A stretch of DNA of 64,000 nucleotides from Paenibacillus sp. FSL H7-0357 (GCF_000758525.1 NZ_CP009241.1:620001-684000), one strand, 5' to 3'; counted from the stretch's first letter, positions 42,740 through 52,260 are shown. Notes: a model not told the origin generated them from the sequence alone. Translations and numbers: made by a program.

Positions 42740-43792
42740 TTAATTGTTCTCTGCGCTTGCGGACGGACTGCTGTCCGGGGAAGCCTCAGTCGATGGCGTC
42801 GGCTCAGGTGCAGTCATGGTATCCTGCACGAATTGCTTCAATTTATCTTCACTGCTGATGCCGATAACGGAGGAACCTCCGCTTGTTGTCTCTTCTGTCA
42901 GCAAGTTCATCGGCGGTATTTGTTCACTACCGCCCATCGAGCCGTCATAGCCGACGGTGGCAAGCTTCCACATATCGCCCATATCCATGTTGGTATCGAT
43001 GTATGGGATCACCTCAGACAATATGTTAGGCAGTTTAAGAATGGAAGTGGTGCTGATTACCTTGTCCGAAACAGCCTTAAGGAAACCCCGCTGCCGTTCT
43101 GTCCGGGTGAAATCAGATGTCGCATCATGACGGAAACGCACATATTGCAGCGCCATGTTGCCGTCAAGATGCTGAAAGCCTTTCTTCAAATCAATGTCGA
43201 ATTCCGGCCCGTCGGCTTTTGTCTTGTAGACCATATCTTTTTCAACCTCGTAATCCACCCCGCCGACGGCATCCACCAGTTTGATGAAGCCCTGGAAATC
43301 GGTATAGACATAATATTGAATCGGGATGCCCAGCAAGTCGCTTACTGTCTGCATCGCCGTATTGGGTCCGTGTGTAATTGCCGTATTAATACGTTCTTTG
43401 CCATGTTCTGGTATAGATACATAGGTATCACGGAGAATGGAGAAGACATAGAACTTCTTTTTCACCGGATCAAGGGAGGCAACCAGCATCGTATCCGAGC
43501 GGGGGACTTCGCCTTTCTTCACTCCACGGGCATCCACGCCCATAAGCAGGATATTTACAGGCTCCGTGCCTTCCCATTTAGGAGGCTCAGCAACATCCGC
43601 CGAAGGGGAGGGAACAGATGCGAACGGCGATTTATCACCCGTTTTGTGCATGTTGTCGAGCTGGTTGTAGACGGAGGAGAAATAGTAGACAATTCCGCCG
43701 ATCACTAGGAGAAGTATAATTGCCAGAGTCCAGAGCAGCGGTTTCTTCTTCGATTTGCCGGCTTTTACGTGCCGTTTCTTTCTTGGAGGCAT
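42740..43792 (-). CDS. LytR-CpsA-Psr (LCP) family cell-wall ligase
   Basis: LCP proteins attach anionic glycopolymers such as teichoic acids to peptidoglycan. This 350-residue protein has a basic N-terminus, one membrane helix (about residues 18-40) and an extracellular LCP domain. The conserved blocks are LLMGVDAR, RSDTMLVASLDP, LRDTYVSIPEHG and RFRHDATSDFTRTERQRGFL; their Arg and Asp residues bind the polyprenyl-phosphate. The C-terminal end is Pro/Ser/Glu-rich. A clear promoter lies upstream (43825-43853). It is divergent from bcp. Confidence 0.93.
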   Translation of the reverse strand: MPPRKKRHVKAGKSKKKPLLWTLAIILLLVIGGIVYYFSSVYNQLDNMHKTGDKSPFASVPSPSADVAEPPKWEGTEPVNILLMGVDARGVKKGEVPRSDTMLVASLDPVKKKFYVFSILRDTYVSIPEHGKERINTAITHGPNTAMQTVSDLLGIPIQYYVYTDFQGFIKLVDAVGGVDYEVEKDMVYKTKADGPEFDIDLKKGFQHLDGNMALQYVRFRHDATSDFTRTERQRGFLKAVSDKVISTTSILKLPNILSEVIPYIDTNMDMGDMWKLATVGYDGSMGGSEQIPPMNLLTEETTSGGSSVIGISSEDKLKQFVQDTMTAPEPTPSTEASPDSSPSASAENN

Positions 43793-43824
43793 TTCGTTCT
43801 TCCTTTCGCATTTGCATTCTCTAC

Positions 43825-43853
43825 ATTATAATTTCTTTTAGGAATACAAGCAA
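43825..43853 (-). promoter_or_regulatory. Sigma-A promoter of the LCP gene
   Basis: On the - strand: TTGCTT (43848-43853), a 17-base spacer, and TATAAT (43825-43830). Confidence 0.7.
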
Positions 43854-43894
43854 TTTCGGAATATTCCCCCAAAAACTTTAGGAGTGAACCATTA

Positions 43895-44359
43895 ATGAAT
43901 GGAATTGAAATCGGTGATGAAGTCCCTGACTTCAGCCTTCCCGCCTCCACGGGCCGGAACATCAGCTTAAGCCAGTATCGTGGCCGCAAGGTGCTGCTAT
44001 ATTTTTACCCGAAAAATATGACCTCCGCCTGCACACAGGAGGCTTGCGATTTCCGTGACGCCCACGACCGGATTGCTGCGCAGGGTGCCGTGGTACTCGG
44101 AATCAGTGCCGACAATCTGGCCTCGCATGCCAAGTTTGCCCTGAAGAACGGCCTGCCTTTTCCGCTCTTATCCGACGAGGAGCATAGTGTAAGCGAGATG
44201 TTCGGGGTGTGGCAGCTGAAAAAGCTGTACGGCAAGGAGTTTATGGGCATCGTGCGCTCCACCTTTCTTATAGATGAGCAAGGCAAGCTTGCGGCAGCGT
44301 GGAGAAAAATTCGCGTTAAGGGTCATGTGGAGACAGCATTGAGTGAAATCACGAAATAA
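43895..44359 (+). CDS. bcp: Thioredoxin-dependent thiol peroxidase (Bcp-type peroxiredoxin)
   Basis: This 154-residue peroxiredoxin of the Bcp/PrxQ group reduces hydroperoxides. The active site YPKNMTSACTQEACDFRD keeps the PxxxTxxC pattern. The peroxidatic Cys is about residue 47 and the resolving Cys five residues later (C-X4-C), the atypical 2-Cys arrangement. The usual MTPGC is here MTSAC. VRSTFLIDEQGKL is the family C-terminal block. GGAG precedes the ATG. It is divergent from the LCP gene, and the large activase gene follows 120 bases later. Confidence 0.93.
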   Translation: MNGIEIGDEVPDFSLPASTGRNISLSQYRGRKVLLYFYPKNMTSACTQEACDFRDAHDRIAAQGAVVLGISADNLASHAKFALKNGLPFPLLSDEEHSVSEMFGVWQLKKLYGKEFMGIVRSTFLIDEQGKLAAAWRKIRVKGHVETALSEITK

Positions 44360-44478
44360 TTAAGTATGCTAGTAGTGAATTGTAAATGTCTGTTACATTT
44401 TTAACAGCCTTCCTAATGCGCTCTCATGATATAGTTGCCTCATATTACTTCAAATTTGGAGCAAGGCATGGTGATGGC

Positions 44479-47400
44479 ATGATGATACTGCGTATTGGGC
44501 TGGACGTCGGATCAACTACGGCCAAATTGGTTGTTATGGAACGAAGTACAATCATTTATCAGGATTACGTGAGACATTATAGCGATATAAAAAAAGCGGC
44601 TCTATCCCTCCTGTCAGATGTACAGCACAGGTTCCCGGATAGAGAGGCAGCATTGACTGTAAGCGGTTCCTCGGGGCTGTCCTTATCAAAGCTTGGCGGA
44701 GTACCCTTTGTCCAGGAGGTCATCGCCTGCACCAAAGCGATCAGCGAGCTGATTCCGGGGTGCGATACGGCGATTGAGCTTGGCGGGGAGGATGCCAAGA
44801 TTATTTATTTAAGCGGCGGCATCGAGCAGCGCATGAACACTGCCTGCGCCGGCGGCACCGGAGCGTTCATCGACCAGATGGCTTCGCTGCTGCAGACCGA
44901 CCCTGCCGGACTGAATACGCTGGCAGAGAAGCATGAGCGGATCTACCCGATCGCCTCGCGCTGCGGCGTATTCGCCAAGAGCGATGTGCAGCCGCTGCTG
45001 AACGAAGGGGCGCGGCGCGAGGATGTCGCGGCTTCGATCTTCCAGAGCATCGTGAACCAGACGATCAGCGGCCTCGCCTGCGGCCGTCCGATTCGCGGGC
45101 GGGTGGCTTTCCTGGGCGGACCGCTGACGTTTCTGCCCGCCTTGCGGGAACGTTTCGCAGAGACGCTGGGACTGAAGGAAGGGGAGGTGCTGTTCCCGGA
45201 ACGCTCGCAATATTTTGTCGCGATTGGTTCGGCGCTGTCACAGAGCGACCCGCTCGTGCTGCCGCTGCCTAGCTGGCTGGAACGGATTGAAGCGGTGGAC
45301 TTCAAGGCGGACCGTGCAGAGGATGCCGAACTGGCGCCTTTGTTTGAGACGGATGAGGATTTAGCCGAGTTCCGGCTTCGCCATGGCAGGGCCTCGGTTG
45401 CCCGCGCTGAGCTGGCTTCATACCGCGGACCTTGCTATCTCGGCATTGATGCCGGTTCGACGACAACAAAGCTTGTCATTACCGGCTCCGCCGATGAAAT
45501 CCTCTATACCTTTTACGGAAGCAACAAAGGCAATCCGCTGCAGTCCGTCACCGATGCGCTGAAGGAGATTTACCGGATTCTGCCGGAAGGCTGCTATATC
45601 GCCGGCTCCTATGCGACTGGTTACGGCGAAGGATTGGTTAAGGCCGGGCTGCGTACCGACGGCGGTGAAGTGGAGACAGTGGCCCACTATAAGGCTGCGT
45701 CCAAGTTCATGCCTGAGGTAGACTTTATTCTGGATATCGGCGGACAGGATATGAAATGCATTAAGATCCGCGGAGGGGCAATTGACAGCCTGATGCTGAA
45801 TGAAGCCTGCTCGGCGGGCTGCGGCTCTTTTCTGGAGAGCTTCGCCTCCGCGCTGGAGCTCGGTATCGAGGAATTTGCCAAGTCCGCGCTGGAGTCTAGC
45901 AAACCGGTGAATCTGGGCTCGCGCTGTACAGTATTTATGAATTCCAAGGTGAAGCAGGTGCAGAAGGAAGGGGCTTCCCTGGCTGACCTGTCCGCAGGAC
46001 TCGCCTATTCCGTAATCAAGAACGCTTTGCAAAAGGTTATCAAAATCCGCAACCCCGAGGACCTCGGGCGCAATATCATTGTGCAGGGCGGCACCTTCTA
46101 TAACGAAGCCGTACTGCGGGCTTTTGAGCTCCTGACTGGCCGGACTGTGGTCAGACCTGATATTGCCGGTGTTATGGGGGCCTACGGCTGTGCGATTATT
46201 GCCAGAGAACATGCCGGCTTGGACGGCTTCAGCACGATTCTTGGTCCGGAAGAGCTTGAAACCTTTGAATATCAGGTGTCGCCGGGCCGCTGCAGCCGCT
46301 GCGCCAACAATTGCGCACTGACCATCAGCCGTTTCCCCGATAAGAGCTTTCACGTCACCGGCAACCGCTGCGAACGCGGTGCGGGTGGCAAGAAAGAGAA
46401 GAACAACCTGCCGAACCTGATGCAGTATAAATATGAACGGTTCTTTGACTATGAAGAGCTGCCGGAAGAACAGGCAGAGCGGGGCACCGTCGGTATTCCG
46501 CGGACCATGAATATGTTCGAGAATTATCCGTTCTGGCACACCTTTTTTACGACACTGCGCTACCGGACAGTGTTGTCGCCGAAGTCGAGCAAGAAGCTGT
46601 ATGAGAGCGGAATGGATACGATCCCTTCGGAATCGATCTGCTATCCCGCGAAGATGGCCCATGGACATGTGCAGAGCCTGATCGGCAAAGGCGTCGATTT
46701 TATCTTTTATCCGGCGGTTGTGTATGAGAAGAAGGAGGACGATGCGGCGCAGAATCACTTCAACTGCCCGGTGGTTGCTTCTTATCCTGAGGTTATCCGC
46801 AATAATATGGATGGTCTCAAGGAAAGTGGTGTTCCGCTCGTCAGCCCGTTTCTGACCTTTGACGATATTTCGGCCCTGACCAAGAGCCTGATCAAGACCT
46901 TTATGGATATTCCGAGAGAAGAGATAGCGGCAGCGGTACAGGCTGGAATTGCCGAAGCCGAGCAGGCCAAAAATGATCTGCGTACGAAGGGCGAAGAAAC
47001 GCTGGCGTTTCTGACGTCTACAGGGACAAAGGGGATTCTGCTCTGCGGCCATCCCTACCATGCCGATCCAGAAATCAATCACGGCATCGCCGATATGATT
47101 ACCGGAATGGGGCTCGCCGTGCTGACCGAGGATTCGGTCTGCCATCTGGACCGCAGCGAAGGCGATGTGGCTGTGGTGAATCAATGGACGTACCACGCCC
47201 GGATGTACCGTGCCGCCCGTCTTGCAGCCGGCAGAAATGATCTGGAGCTTGTGCAGCTCACCTCCTTCGGCTGCGGCATCGACGCGATCACTTGCGATGC
47301 CGTGCAGGAGATTATGGAGCGCCACAACAAGGTATACACCCTGATCAAGATTGATGAGATCAGCAATCTCGGCGCTGCGCGCATCCGGCTGCGGTCGCTG

Positions 47401-48768
47401 CAGGCAGCGATGCGCGAGCGTGAGAAGGGCGATGTGCAGCCGCAGCTCCTCTATAAGACACAGGCCAATGTTCCGTTTACGAAGGAAATGAAGGAGACCT
47501 ATACCATTCTGGCACCGCAGATGTCGCCGGTTCACTTTGAGTTGTTTGAACGGGTCTTCCGTGACGCCGGGTACCGTCTCAAGGTGCTGGAAACCACCGG
47601 TCCGCAGGAGACCGAGGAAGGCCTCAGATTCGTCAATAATGATGCGTGTTATCCGGCGATTGTCACCATCGGGCAAATCCTCTCGGCCCTGAAGAGCGGC
47701 GACTACGATCCTAACCGGACAGCGGTCATCATGTCGCAGACAGGCGGGGGCTGCCGGGCTACCAACTATATCTCGCTGCTGCGCAAGGCGCTGAAGGATT
47801 CCGACCTGGGGCAAATTCCCGTCATCTCTCTCAATGCTTCGGGAATGGAGAATCAGCCGGGCTTCCGCATCCACCTCAAGCTGGCGAACCGGCTGATCGC
47901 CGCTGCCTGCTATGGTGATCTGATGATGCGGCTGCTGCACCGTTTCAGACCCTATGAGCGGATTCCGGGAAGCGCGGAAGCCCTCTACCGCAAAGGGATG
48001 GAGCGCTGCAAGATCAGCCTGTCGACGTTCTCCTTCCGGGAGTATAAGCGGGTGATCCGCGAGATCGTCGCCGAGTTCAGCCGCCTGGCGGTCACACCGG
48101 CAGTGAAGCCGCGGGTGGGCATTGTCGGCGAAATATTGATTAAGTTCCATCCGGACGCCAACAACCGGATCATTGAGATGATCGAAGCCGAAGGCGGCGA
48201 AGCAGTAATGCCGGACTTCCTCGATTTTATCTTTTATTGCGTGTACAATCCGATCTACAAAGCGGAGCAATTCGGCAAGAGCAAGAAGCTGGGTTACATC
48301 AATCCCATGCTGATCTCTTACCTGGAAATCTACCGCAAGCCGGTTAAAGTGGCGCTGGAGGAAGCGGGACTGGCTAAAGGCCGCGAGAATATTTACGGCC
48401 TCGCGGAGAAGGCCAGCCGGCTTGTGTCTGTCGGCAATCAGATGGGCGAAGGCTGGTTCCTGACGGCGGAGATGATGGATTTGCTGGATAACGGTGTGAA
48501 TAACATTGTCTGCATCCAGCCGTTTGCCTGTCTGCCGAACCATATTACCGGACGCGGCTCTATCAAAGGACTGAAGGAGCTGTATCCCGGGGCCAATATC
48601 GCCGCTATTGATTATGATGCCGGGGTCAGTGTAGTGAACCAGGCCAACCGGATCAAACTGATGATGTCGATCGCCTGCGGTCTGGAAAGCGGCAGCAGTT
48701 CAACTGCTGTTGAAATTTCAGGACCACAGCGGCCGGTGGTGGTGGGGAGCTTAGGGAGCGGGGTATAA
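44479..48768 (+). CDS. Giant fused acyl-CoA dehydratase activase (two BadF/HgdC ATPase domains plus HgdB-like region)
   Basis: 1429 residues. Two ASKHA-type activator domains lie in tandem. The first (about 1-310) has DVGSTTAKLVVME, ACAGGTGAFIDQM and SRCGVFAKSDVQ. The second (about 325-590) has GIDAGSTTTKLVIT, GGQDMKCIKI, ACSAGCGSFLESFA and SRCTVFMNSKV. In known HgdC proteins the two Cys of each set bind a [4Fe-4S] cluster between subunits. Next come a Cys-rich hinge (GRCSRCANNCALT) and a region like the COG3580/3581 dehydratase-type proteins (PSESICYPAKMAHGHVQSLI, VNNDACYPAIVTIGQI, QTGGGCRATNYISLL). The frame opens upstream of 44479, but this ATG starts the domain; its ribosome site is weak. 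Substrate unknown, and no HgdA/B or CoA-transferase gene is beside it. Confidence 0.88.
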   Translation: MMILRIGLDVGSTTAKLVVMERSTIIYQDYVRHYSDIKKAALSLLSDVQHRFPDREAALTVSGSSGLSLSKLGGVPFVQEVIACTKAISELIPGCDTAIELGGEDAKIIYLSGGIEQRMNTACAGGTGAFIDQMASLLQTDPAGLNTLAEKHERIYPIASRCGVFAKSDVQPLLNEGARREDVAASIFQSIVNQTISGLACGRPIRGRVAFLGGPLTFLPALRERFAETLGLKEGEVLFPERSQYFVAIGSALSQSDPLVLPLPSWLERIEAVDFKADRAEDAELAPLFETDEDLAEFRLRHGRASVARAELASYRGPCYLGIDAGSTTTKLVITGSADEILYTFYGSNKGNPLQSVTDALKEIYRILPEGCYIAGSYATGYGEGLVKAGLRTDGGEVETVAHYKAASKFMPEVDFILDIGGQDMKCIKIRGGAIDSLMLNEACSAGCGSFLESFASALELGIEEFAKSALESSKPVNLGSRCTVFMNSKVKQVQKEGASLADLSAGLAYSVIKNALQKVIKIRNPEDLGRNIIVQGGTFYNEAVLRAFELLTGRTVVRPDIAGVMGAYGCAIIAREHAGLDGFSTILGPEELETFEYQVSPGRCSRCANNCALTISRFPDKSFHVTGNRCERGAGGKKEKNNLPNLMQYKYERFFDYEELPEEQAERGTVGIPRTMNMFENYPFWHTFFTTLRYRTVLSPKSSKKLYESGMDTIPSESICYPAKMAHGHVQSLIGKGVDFIFYPAVVYEKKEDDAAQNHFNCPVVASYPEVIRNNMDGLKESGVPLVSPFLTFDDISALTKSLIKTFMDIPREEIAAAVQAGIAEAEQAKNDLRTKGEETLAFLTSTGTKGILLCGHPYHADPEINHGIADMITGMGLAVLTEDSVCHLDRSEGDVAVVNQWTYHARMYRAARLAAGRNDLELVQLTSFGCGIDAITCDAVQEIMERHNKVYTLIKIDEISNLGAARIRLRSLQAAMREREKGDVQPQLLYKTQANVPFTKEMKETYTILAPQMSPVHFELFERVFRDAGYRLKVLETTGPQETEEGLRFVNNDACYPAIVTIGQILSALKSGDYDPNRTAVIMSQTGGGCRATNYISLLRKALKDSDLGQIPVISLNASGMENQPGFRIHLKLANRLIAAACYGDLMMRLLHRFRPYERIPGSAEALYRKGMERCKISLSTFSFREYKRVIREIVAEFSRLAVTPAVKPRVGIVGEILIKFHPDANNRIIEMIEAEGGEAVMPDFLDFIFYCVYNPIYKAEQFGKSKKLGYINPMLISYLEIYRKPVKVALEEAGLAKGRENIYGLAEKASRLVSVGNQMGEGWFLTAEMMDLLDNGVNNIVCIQPFACLPNHITGRGSIKGLKELYPGANIAAIDYDAGVSVVNQANRIKLMMSIACGLESGSSSTAVEISGPQRPVVVGSLGSGV

Positions 48769-48803
48769 GAGAAGTGCAATTTATATAGTGCAATCCATAT
48801 TAA

Positions 48804-48845
48804 AAAGCGGGTCCGGGGCAATTTCCCCGGGCCCGCTTTATTTTA
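48804..48845. terminator. Bidirectional terminator after activase gene
   Basis: AAAGCGGGTCCGGGG pairs with CCCCGGGCCCGCTTT (one wobble), followed by ATTTT. The flanking genes are convergent. Confidence 0.9.
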
Positions 48846-48865
48846 TAAGAAACATTAGAATGATC

Positions 48866-49552
48866 TTATTTCTGCAGCTTAAGCTTCACGCGCATCGCTT
48901 TGTTGAGGTGGATGAAATTATGCCTTGTGGCTGGCATCAGCACCAGACCGGCGATGTTTTTATTTCCCCAATAATCAATCAGCCATTGCTCCGTATCTTT
49001 TACCGCCCCTTCCTCCGATATTCTTCTGATCCTGGCAGGACTCAGCTTTGCCCTCAATTGCTCCGAGCTCAGTGAAGGAAGGATACTCCGCGTTCTGCCG
49101 GCAACTGCTCTCCTGTACTCAAATAAAGACTCGATATGAACTGACGAGCTGAAACCGGAAATTTCCTCATCGGTCATGCCATTGCCAGAATGAAGGTAAA
49201 CCGTCTGTAATTTGTCGGCAAAATGCGCCTCGTGAAGAACCTGCCCGCTGCCGGCGGCAAGAATATTCATTGTGATATCTTCAATTCTCGCGCTGTGCCA
49301 AAGATGCCACACTATAGAATTTTTACTGCCGGGGGTATGTACTGGATAGCTGCGTAGAGTCTGCTCGCGGATATCTTTCAGGAGTTCGTCTTCATAGGTT
49401 GGCTGCTCTGGATGTTCCCCGTTTGACGCGTACAGAGAGGCATGCAATCTCAGGAATAAAGCAACCGCATTCTCATGCTCCTCCGGCCTCTTCAAGAGTC
49501 CCGTTAAAGTTTTATGTCCGTCACTCCAAATTTTCCGCTGTTCAGGATTCAT
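48866..49552 (-). CDS. DinB-like / DUF664-type metal-binding protein
   Basis: This 228-residue four-helix-bundle protein resembles the DinB superfamily. The helical segments carry metal-ligand-like histidines in SIVWHLWHSARIEDI and MPATRHNFIHLNKAM. Many relatives are thiol-dependent S-transferases, but the reaction here is unknown. ATG 49582 is possible, but a TATAAT-like -10 (about 49588-49593, - strand) would start transcription almost at that codon. The next ATG, 49552, preceded by GCGGTGAT, is therefore preferred. Confidence 0.75.
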   Translation of the reverse strand: MNPEQRKIWSDGHKTLTGLLKRPEEHENAVALFLRLHASLYASNGEHPEQPTYEDELLKDIREQTLRSYPVHTPGSKNSIVWHLWHSARIEDITMNILAAGSGQVLHEAHFADKLQTVYLHSGNGMTDEEISGFSSSVHIESLFEYRRAVAGRTRSILPSLSSEQLRAKLSPARIRRISEEGAVKDTEQWLIDYWGNKNIAGLVLMPATRHNFIHLNKAMRVKLKLQK

Positions 49553-49733
49553 TGCACAATCACCGCTTTCGAGTATTGTCATCCATCTAAATTATATCTA
49601 AAATTCCCAAAGCTGGGCACTCTGGAAGGGTGTCTATTCTGGGGCGGCGGAGCATGTTAGTTAAATGAAAGAAAGAAAGAGTTTTTCAGAAATTTTCAGT
49701 AATTGATTGACGGATAAATAGGTAAAGAGTAAA

Positions 49734-49753
49734 ATAGTTCGTATACGAAGTAT
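49734..49753. promoter_or_regulatory. Palindromic operator upstream of MarR-exporter operon
   Basis: ATAGTTCGTATACGAAGTAT: perfect core TTCGTATACGAA (49738-49749) and flanking ATA/TAT. It lies 30-49 bases before the MarR start, so it probably overlaps the promoter and serves autorepression. Confidence 0.65.
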
Positions 49754-49782
49754 TTATTTATCAAACTAACGGGGTGATGGTG

Positions 49783-50229
49783 TTGGAGGAAAAAGAACAG
49801 CAGCTTGATGATATTCTGACCTCTTTCCGCTGTATCAATCATAATTTCCAGCAGCTTTTGTGGAAGGACGCAGAGGAGCTGCAGATTACCTCCACCCAAC
49901 TGATGGTGCTGCGCAAATTGGCGATGCACCCAGACATCGGAATTACCGAGCTTGCCGACCTGCTCCATTTGGGGAACAGCGCTGCTAGTGGAGTAGTTGA
50001 CCGTATGGTAAAGGCAGGGCTGATTACCAGACAACGCTCGCAGAGCGACCGGCGTATATTCAATCTGGCGGTGACGGATAAAGGTCAGGAAATCAGGGAA
50101 CGAAGCAAGCAGTCCATGAGAAAACATTTGCAGCCGCTGTCCGACATACCTCGAGAGGATGTCAAGGAACTACTGCGGCTTCATGGTGAAATCGTAAAAA
50201 TTTTGGTACAAGGGAGAGATAAAAAGTAA
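49783..50229 (+). CDS. MarR family transcriptional regulator
   Basis: This 148-residue MarR-type winged-helix regulator has a helix-turn-helix (IGITELADLLHLGNSAASGVV), a wing with the conserved SDRR (QRSQSDRRIFNLAVTDKG), and a dimerisation end. Candidate starts are GTG 49774, ATG 49777, GTG 49780 and TTG 49783. TTG 49783 is best spaced (8) from the GGGGTGAT ribosome site. The stop is 2 bases before the DHA2 exporter start, so the two form an operon. A palindrome in front (49734) is the likely autoregulatory operator, as in EmrR- and LmrA-type systems. Confidence 0.9.
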   Translation: MEEKEQQLDDILTSFRCINHNFQQLLWKDAEELQITSTQLMVLRKLAMHPDIGITELADLLHLGNSAASGVVDRMVKAGLITRQRSQSDRRIFNLAVTDKGQEIRERSKQSMRKHLQPLSDIPREDVKELLRLHGEIVKILVQGRDKK

Positions 50230-50231
50230 CC

Positions 50232-51761
50232 ATGAGTACAATAACTGCTAACGCTGCTGCGGAAACTAAGGCTATACGCAAAGGGCCTATCATCGCAGCG
50301 CTCTTAATTGGCGCTTTCGTCGCGTTGTTGAATCAAACGCTGATGAATGTGGCGCTTCCGAAAATGATGGAGGATCTTAACATTGTCGCCAATACGGCAC
50401 AATGGCTGACCACAGGGTTTATGCTTGTGAACGGTGTGCTCATTCCAATCAGTGCTTATCTGGTGGAGAAGTTTACCACCCGCCAATTGTTTACTACGGC
50501 AATGATACTATTTTCCATAGGTACGCTTGTCTGCGGTATCGGAACCGGATTTGAAATGATTATGGTCGGCAGAGTAATCCAGGCCGTCGGTGCCGGTATT
50601 CTGATGCCGTTGATGAACATTGTGTTCCTGCGTATCTTCCCGATTGAAGAACGCGGTAAAGCCATGGGGCTCATGGCGGTAGCGATGATTTTTGCCCCGG
50701 CAATCGGACCTACCCTCTCGGGCTGGGTTGTGCAGAACTATTCCTGGCGGGTACTGTTCTTTATTGTACTGCCGCTGGCTATTTTCTCTACACTGCTTGG
50801 GATGAAGACTATGCAGAACGTCGGAAAGCTGACTTCTCCGAAGCTGGATAAGACCGGCGTCGTGTTCTCAACCCTTGGGTTCGGCGGATTGCTTTACGGC
50901 TTCAGTGATGCCGGAACAGACGGCTGGGGCAGCACGACTGTTATTGCCTGTCTGATCCTCGGAACCCTGGCATTGGCCCTGTTTGTATGGCGCGAGCTTA
51001 CCGCCGACAAACCGCTGCTCGAATTCCGCATTTTCCGTTATAACATGTACTCACTTACAACGGTAATCAATATTATTATTACCATGGCCATGTATGCAGG
51101 TATGATCCTGCTGCCAATCTATCTTCAGACCATCCGCGGCTTTACACCGATGGAATCCGGGTTGATGCTGCTGCCGGGTGCCATTCTGATGGGGATTATG
51201 TCTCCGATTACCGGGATTATCTTTGATAAGATCGGTGCAAGATGGCTGGCGGTTATCGGATTGCTTATAACCACCATTACCACATGGGAATTCAGTCAAA
51301 TTACGGATTCCACAACCTATACACATCTGATCCTGACGTATACGGCGCGGATGTTCGGGATGTCGATGCTGATGATGCCGATTGTGACAGCCGGACTTAA
51401 CCAGCTGCCGCAGCGGCTCAGCTCGCACGGTACAGCGATGTCGAACACGCTGCGTACAGTCGGGGGAGCACTTGGGATGGCGCTGTTTGTCAGCCTGATG
51501 ACCAACCGCACGAAGAGCAATATTACGGAAGCAGTAACCAGCGGCGCGGTCTCACAGACCGATAAGGCGGCGATGCTCAAACTTACGCAGGACGCGACGA
51601 TCAATGGGATTACCCATGCATTCGCCGTGGCAACCTGGGTGACCGTAGTGGCTCTGGTGCTGGCCTTGTTCATCAAGAAGACTTCACCGCAGCCGGACTT
51701 CCTGAAGACGGAAGAAGCCGAGTCTGTACAACCTCAAGCCGTTAAATCTCAACAAGCATAA
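50232..51761 (+). CDS. DHA2-family (14-TM) multidrug exporter, LmrB/MdtP-like
   Basis: This 509-residue MFS antiporter is of the EmrB/QacA/LmrB type with 14 predicted membrane helices. TM1 has LIGAFVALLNQTLMNVALPK. The TM4 motif is GRVIQAVGAGILMPL, and the TM5 antiporter motif is APAIGPTLSGWVVQNYSWR. It is in an operon with a MarR gene two bases upstream. It most likely exports antibiotics or toxic organics, induced when the MarR protein binds them; the substrate is unknown. It is not a close copy of the DHA2 protein at 5679, so the two pumps are not a recent duplication. Confidence 0.93.
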   Translation: MSTITANAAAETKAIRKGPIIAALLIGAFVALLNQTLMNVALPKMMEDLNIVANTAQWLTTGFMLVNGVLIPISAYLVEKFTTRQLFTTAMILFSIGTLVCGIGTGFEMIMVGRVIQAVGAGILMPLMNIVFLRIFPIEERGKAMGLMAVAMIFAPAIGPTLSGWVVQNYSWRVLFFIVLPLAIFSTLLGMKTMQNVGKLTSPKLDKTGVVFSTLGFGGLLYGFSDAGTDGWGSTTVIACLILGTLALALFVWRELTADKPLLEFRIFRYNMYSLTTVINIIITMAMYAGMILLPIYLQTIRGFTPMESGLMLLPGAILMGIMSPITGIIFDKIGARWLAVIGLLITTITTWEFSQITDSTTYTHLILTYTARMFGMSMLMMPIVTAGLNQLPQRLSSHGTAMSNTLRTVGGALGMALFVSLMTNRTKSNITEAVTSGAVSQTDKAAMLKLTQDATINGITHAFAVATWVTVVALVLALFIKKTSPQPDFLKTEEAESVQPQAVKSQQA

Positions 51762-51773
51762 CTTGTGATGTAC

Positions 51774-51822
51774 AAAAAAGGGACTAACCAGCACCGGCGG
51801 GTGTATGGCTAGTCCCTTTTGT
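51774..51822. terminator. Bidirectional terminator after exporter operon
   Basis: AAAAGGGACTA pairs with TAGTCCCTTTT around an imperfect inner arm. The zinc-ribbon gene is convergent. Confidence 0.8.
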
Positions 51823-51839
51823 TATGGAGAAGACCCCGC

Positions 51840-52142
51840 TTACTCCACCGCAGCTGTCGTCTTCCAGCGTTTCAGTGAAGGAAGCGACTCGGCGAGCAGC
51901 TTGTGCGCCGCAGCCTCCTCCATGCCTTCCTCCACCATGAATCCGGTGCAGAGATCCGTCATACCCTGCAGCGTTATGTCAGGCTGCTTGAATTCCCCGG
52001 CTTCGTAACAGTAGATACAATAATCCTCATTCTTAGTGCCATCCTGCTCGCTGCCCAGCAGCTCCGCTTCAGGCATTGGCATTCCGCAGCTCTGGCAGAA
52101 TACAGCCTCATGTTGATGGGGCGAAGTCTCTTCTATATTCAT
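51840..52142 (-). CDS. Putative zinc ribbon protein
   Basis: This 100-residue protein has an N-terminal zinc ribbon (CQSCGMPM, then CIYCYEAGEF) of the type named putative zinc ribbon domain in Pfam, and a helical C-terminus (MEEAAAHKLLAESLPSLKRW). The frame opens at 52187, but ATG 52142 (MNIEETS) has AGGGAG at spacing 10 and is chosen. Relatives are often fused to, or near, WYL-type regulators or AraC-like binding domains. Its function is unknown. A WYL regulator gene lies directly upstream on the same strand. Confidence 0.82.
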   Translation of the reverse strand: MNIEETSPHQHEAVFCQSCGMPMPEAELLGSEQDGTKNEDYCIYCYEAGEFKQPDITLQGMTDLCTGFMVEEGMEEAAAHKLLAESLPSLKRWKTTAAVE

Positions 52143-52260
52143 ATCAACACACTCCCTTAGATTTCGCGGGACGAGTACCGCCCGCATTCCAGTCCAGTAT
52201 AAACCAACAAACTAGACAGCATTCAGTCAGGTTTGTTCGAGCGTTGCTAGCGTTTGCGAA

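Noticed and set aside
45418..48543. 1041-codon open frame on the - strand opposite the activase gene
   Set aside because: It is the mirror of a GC-rich coding frame. The + strand frame has clear family motifs, and the antisense protein has no recognisable domain or ribosome site.
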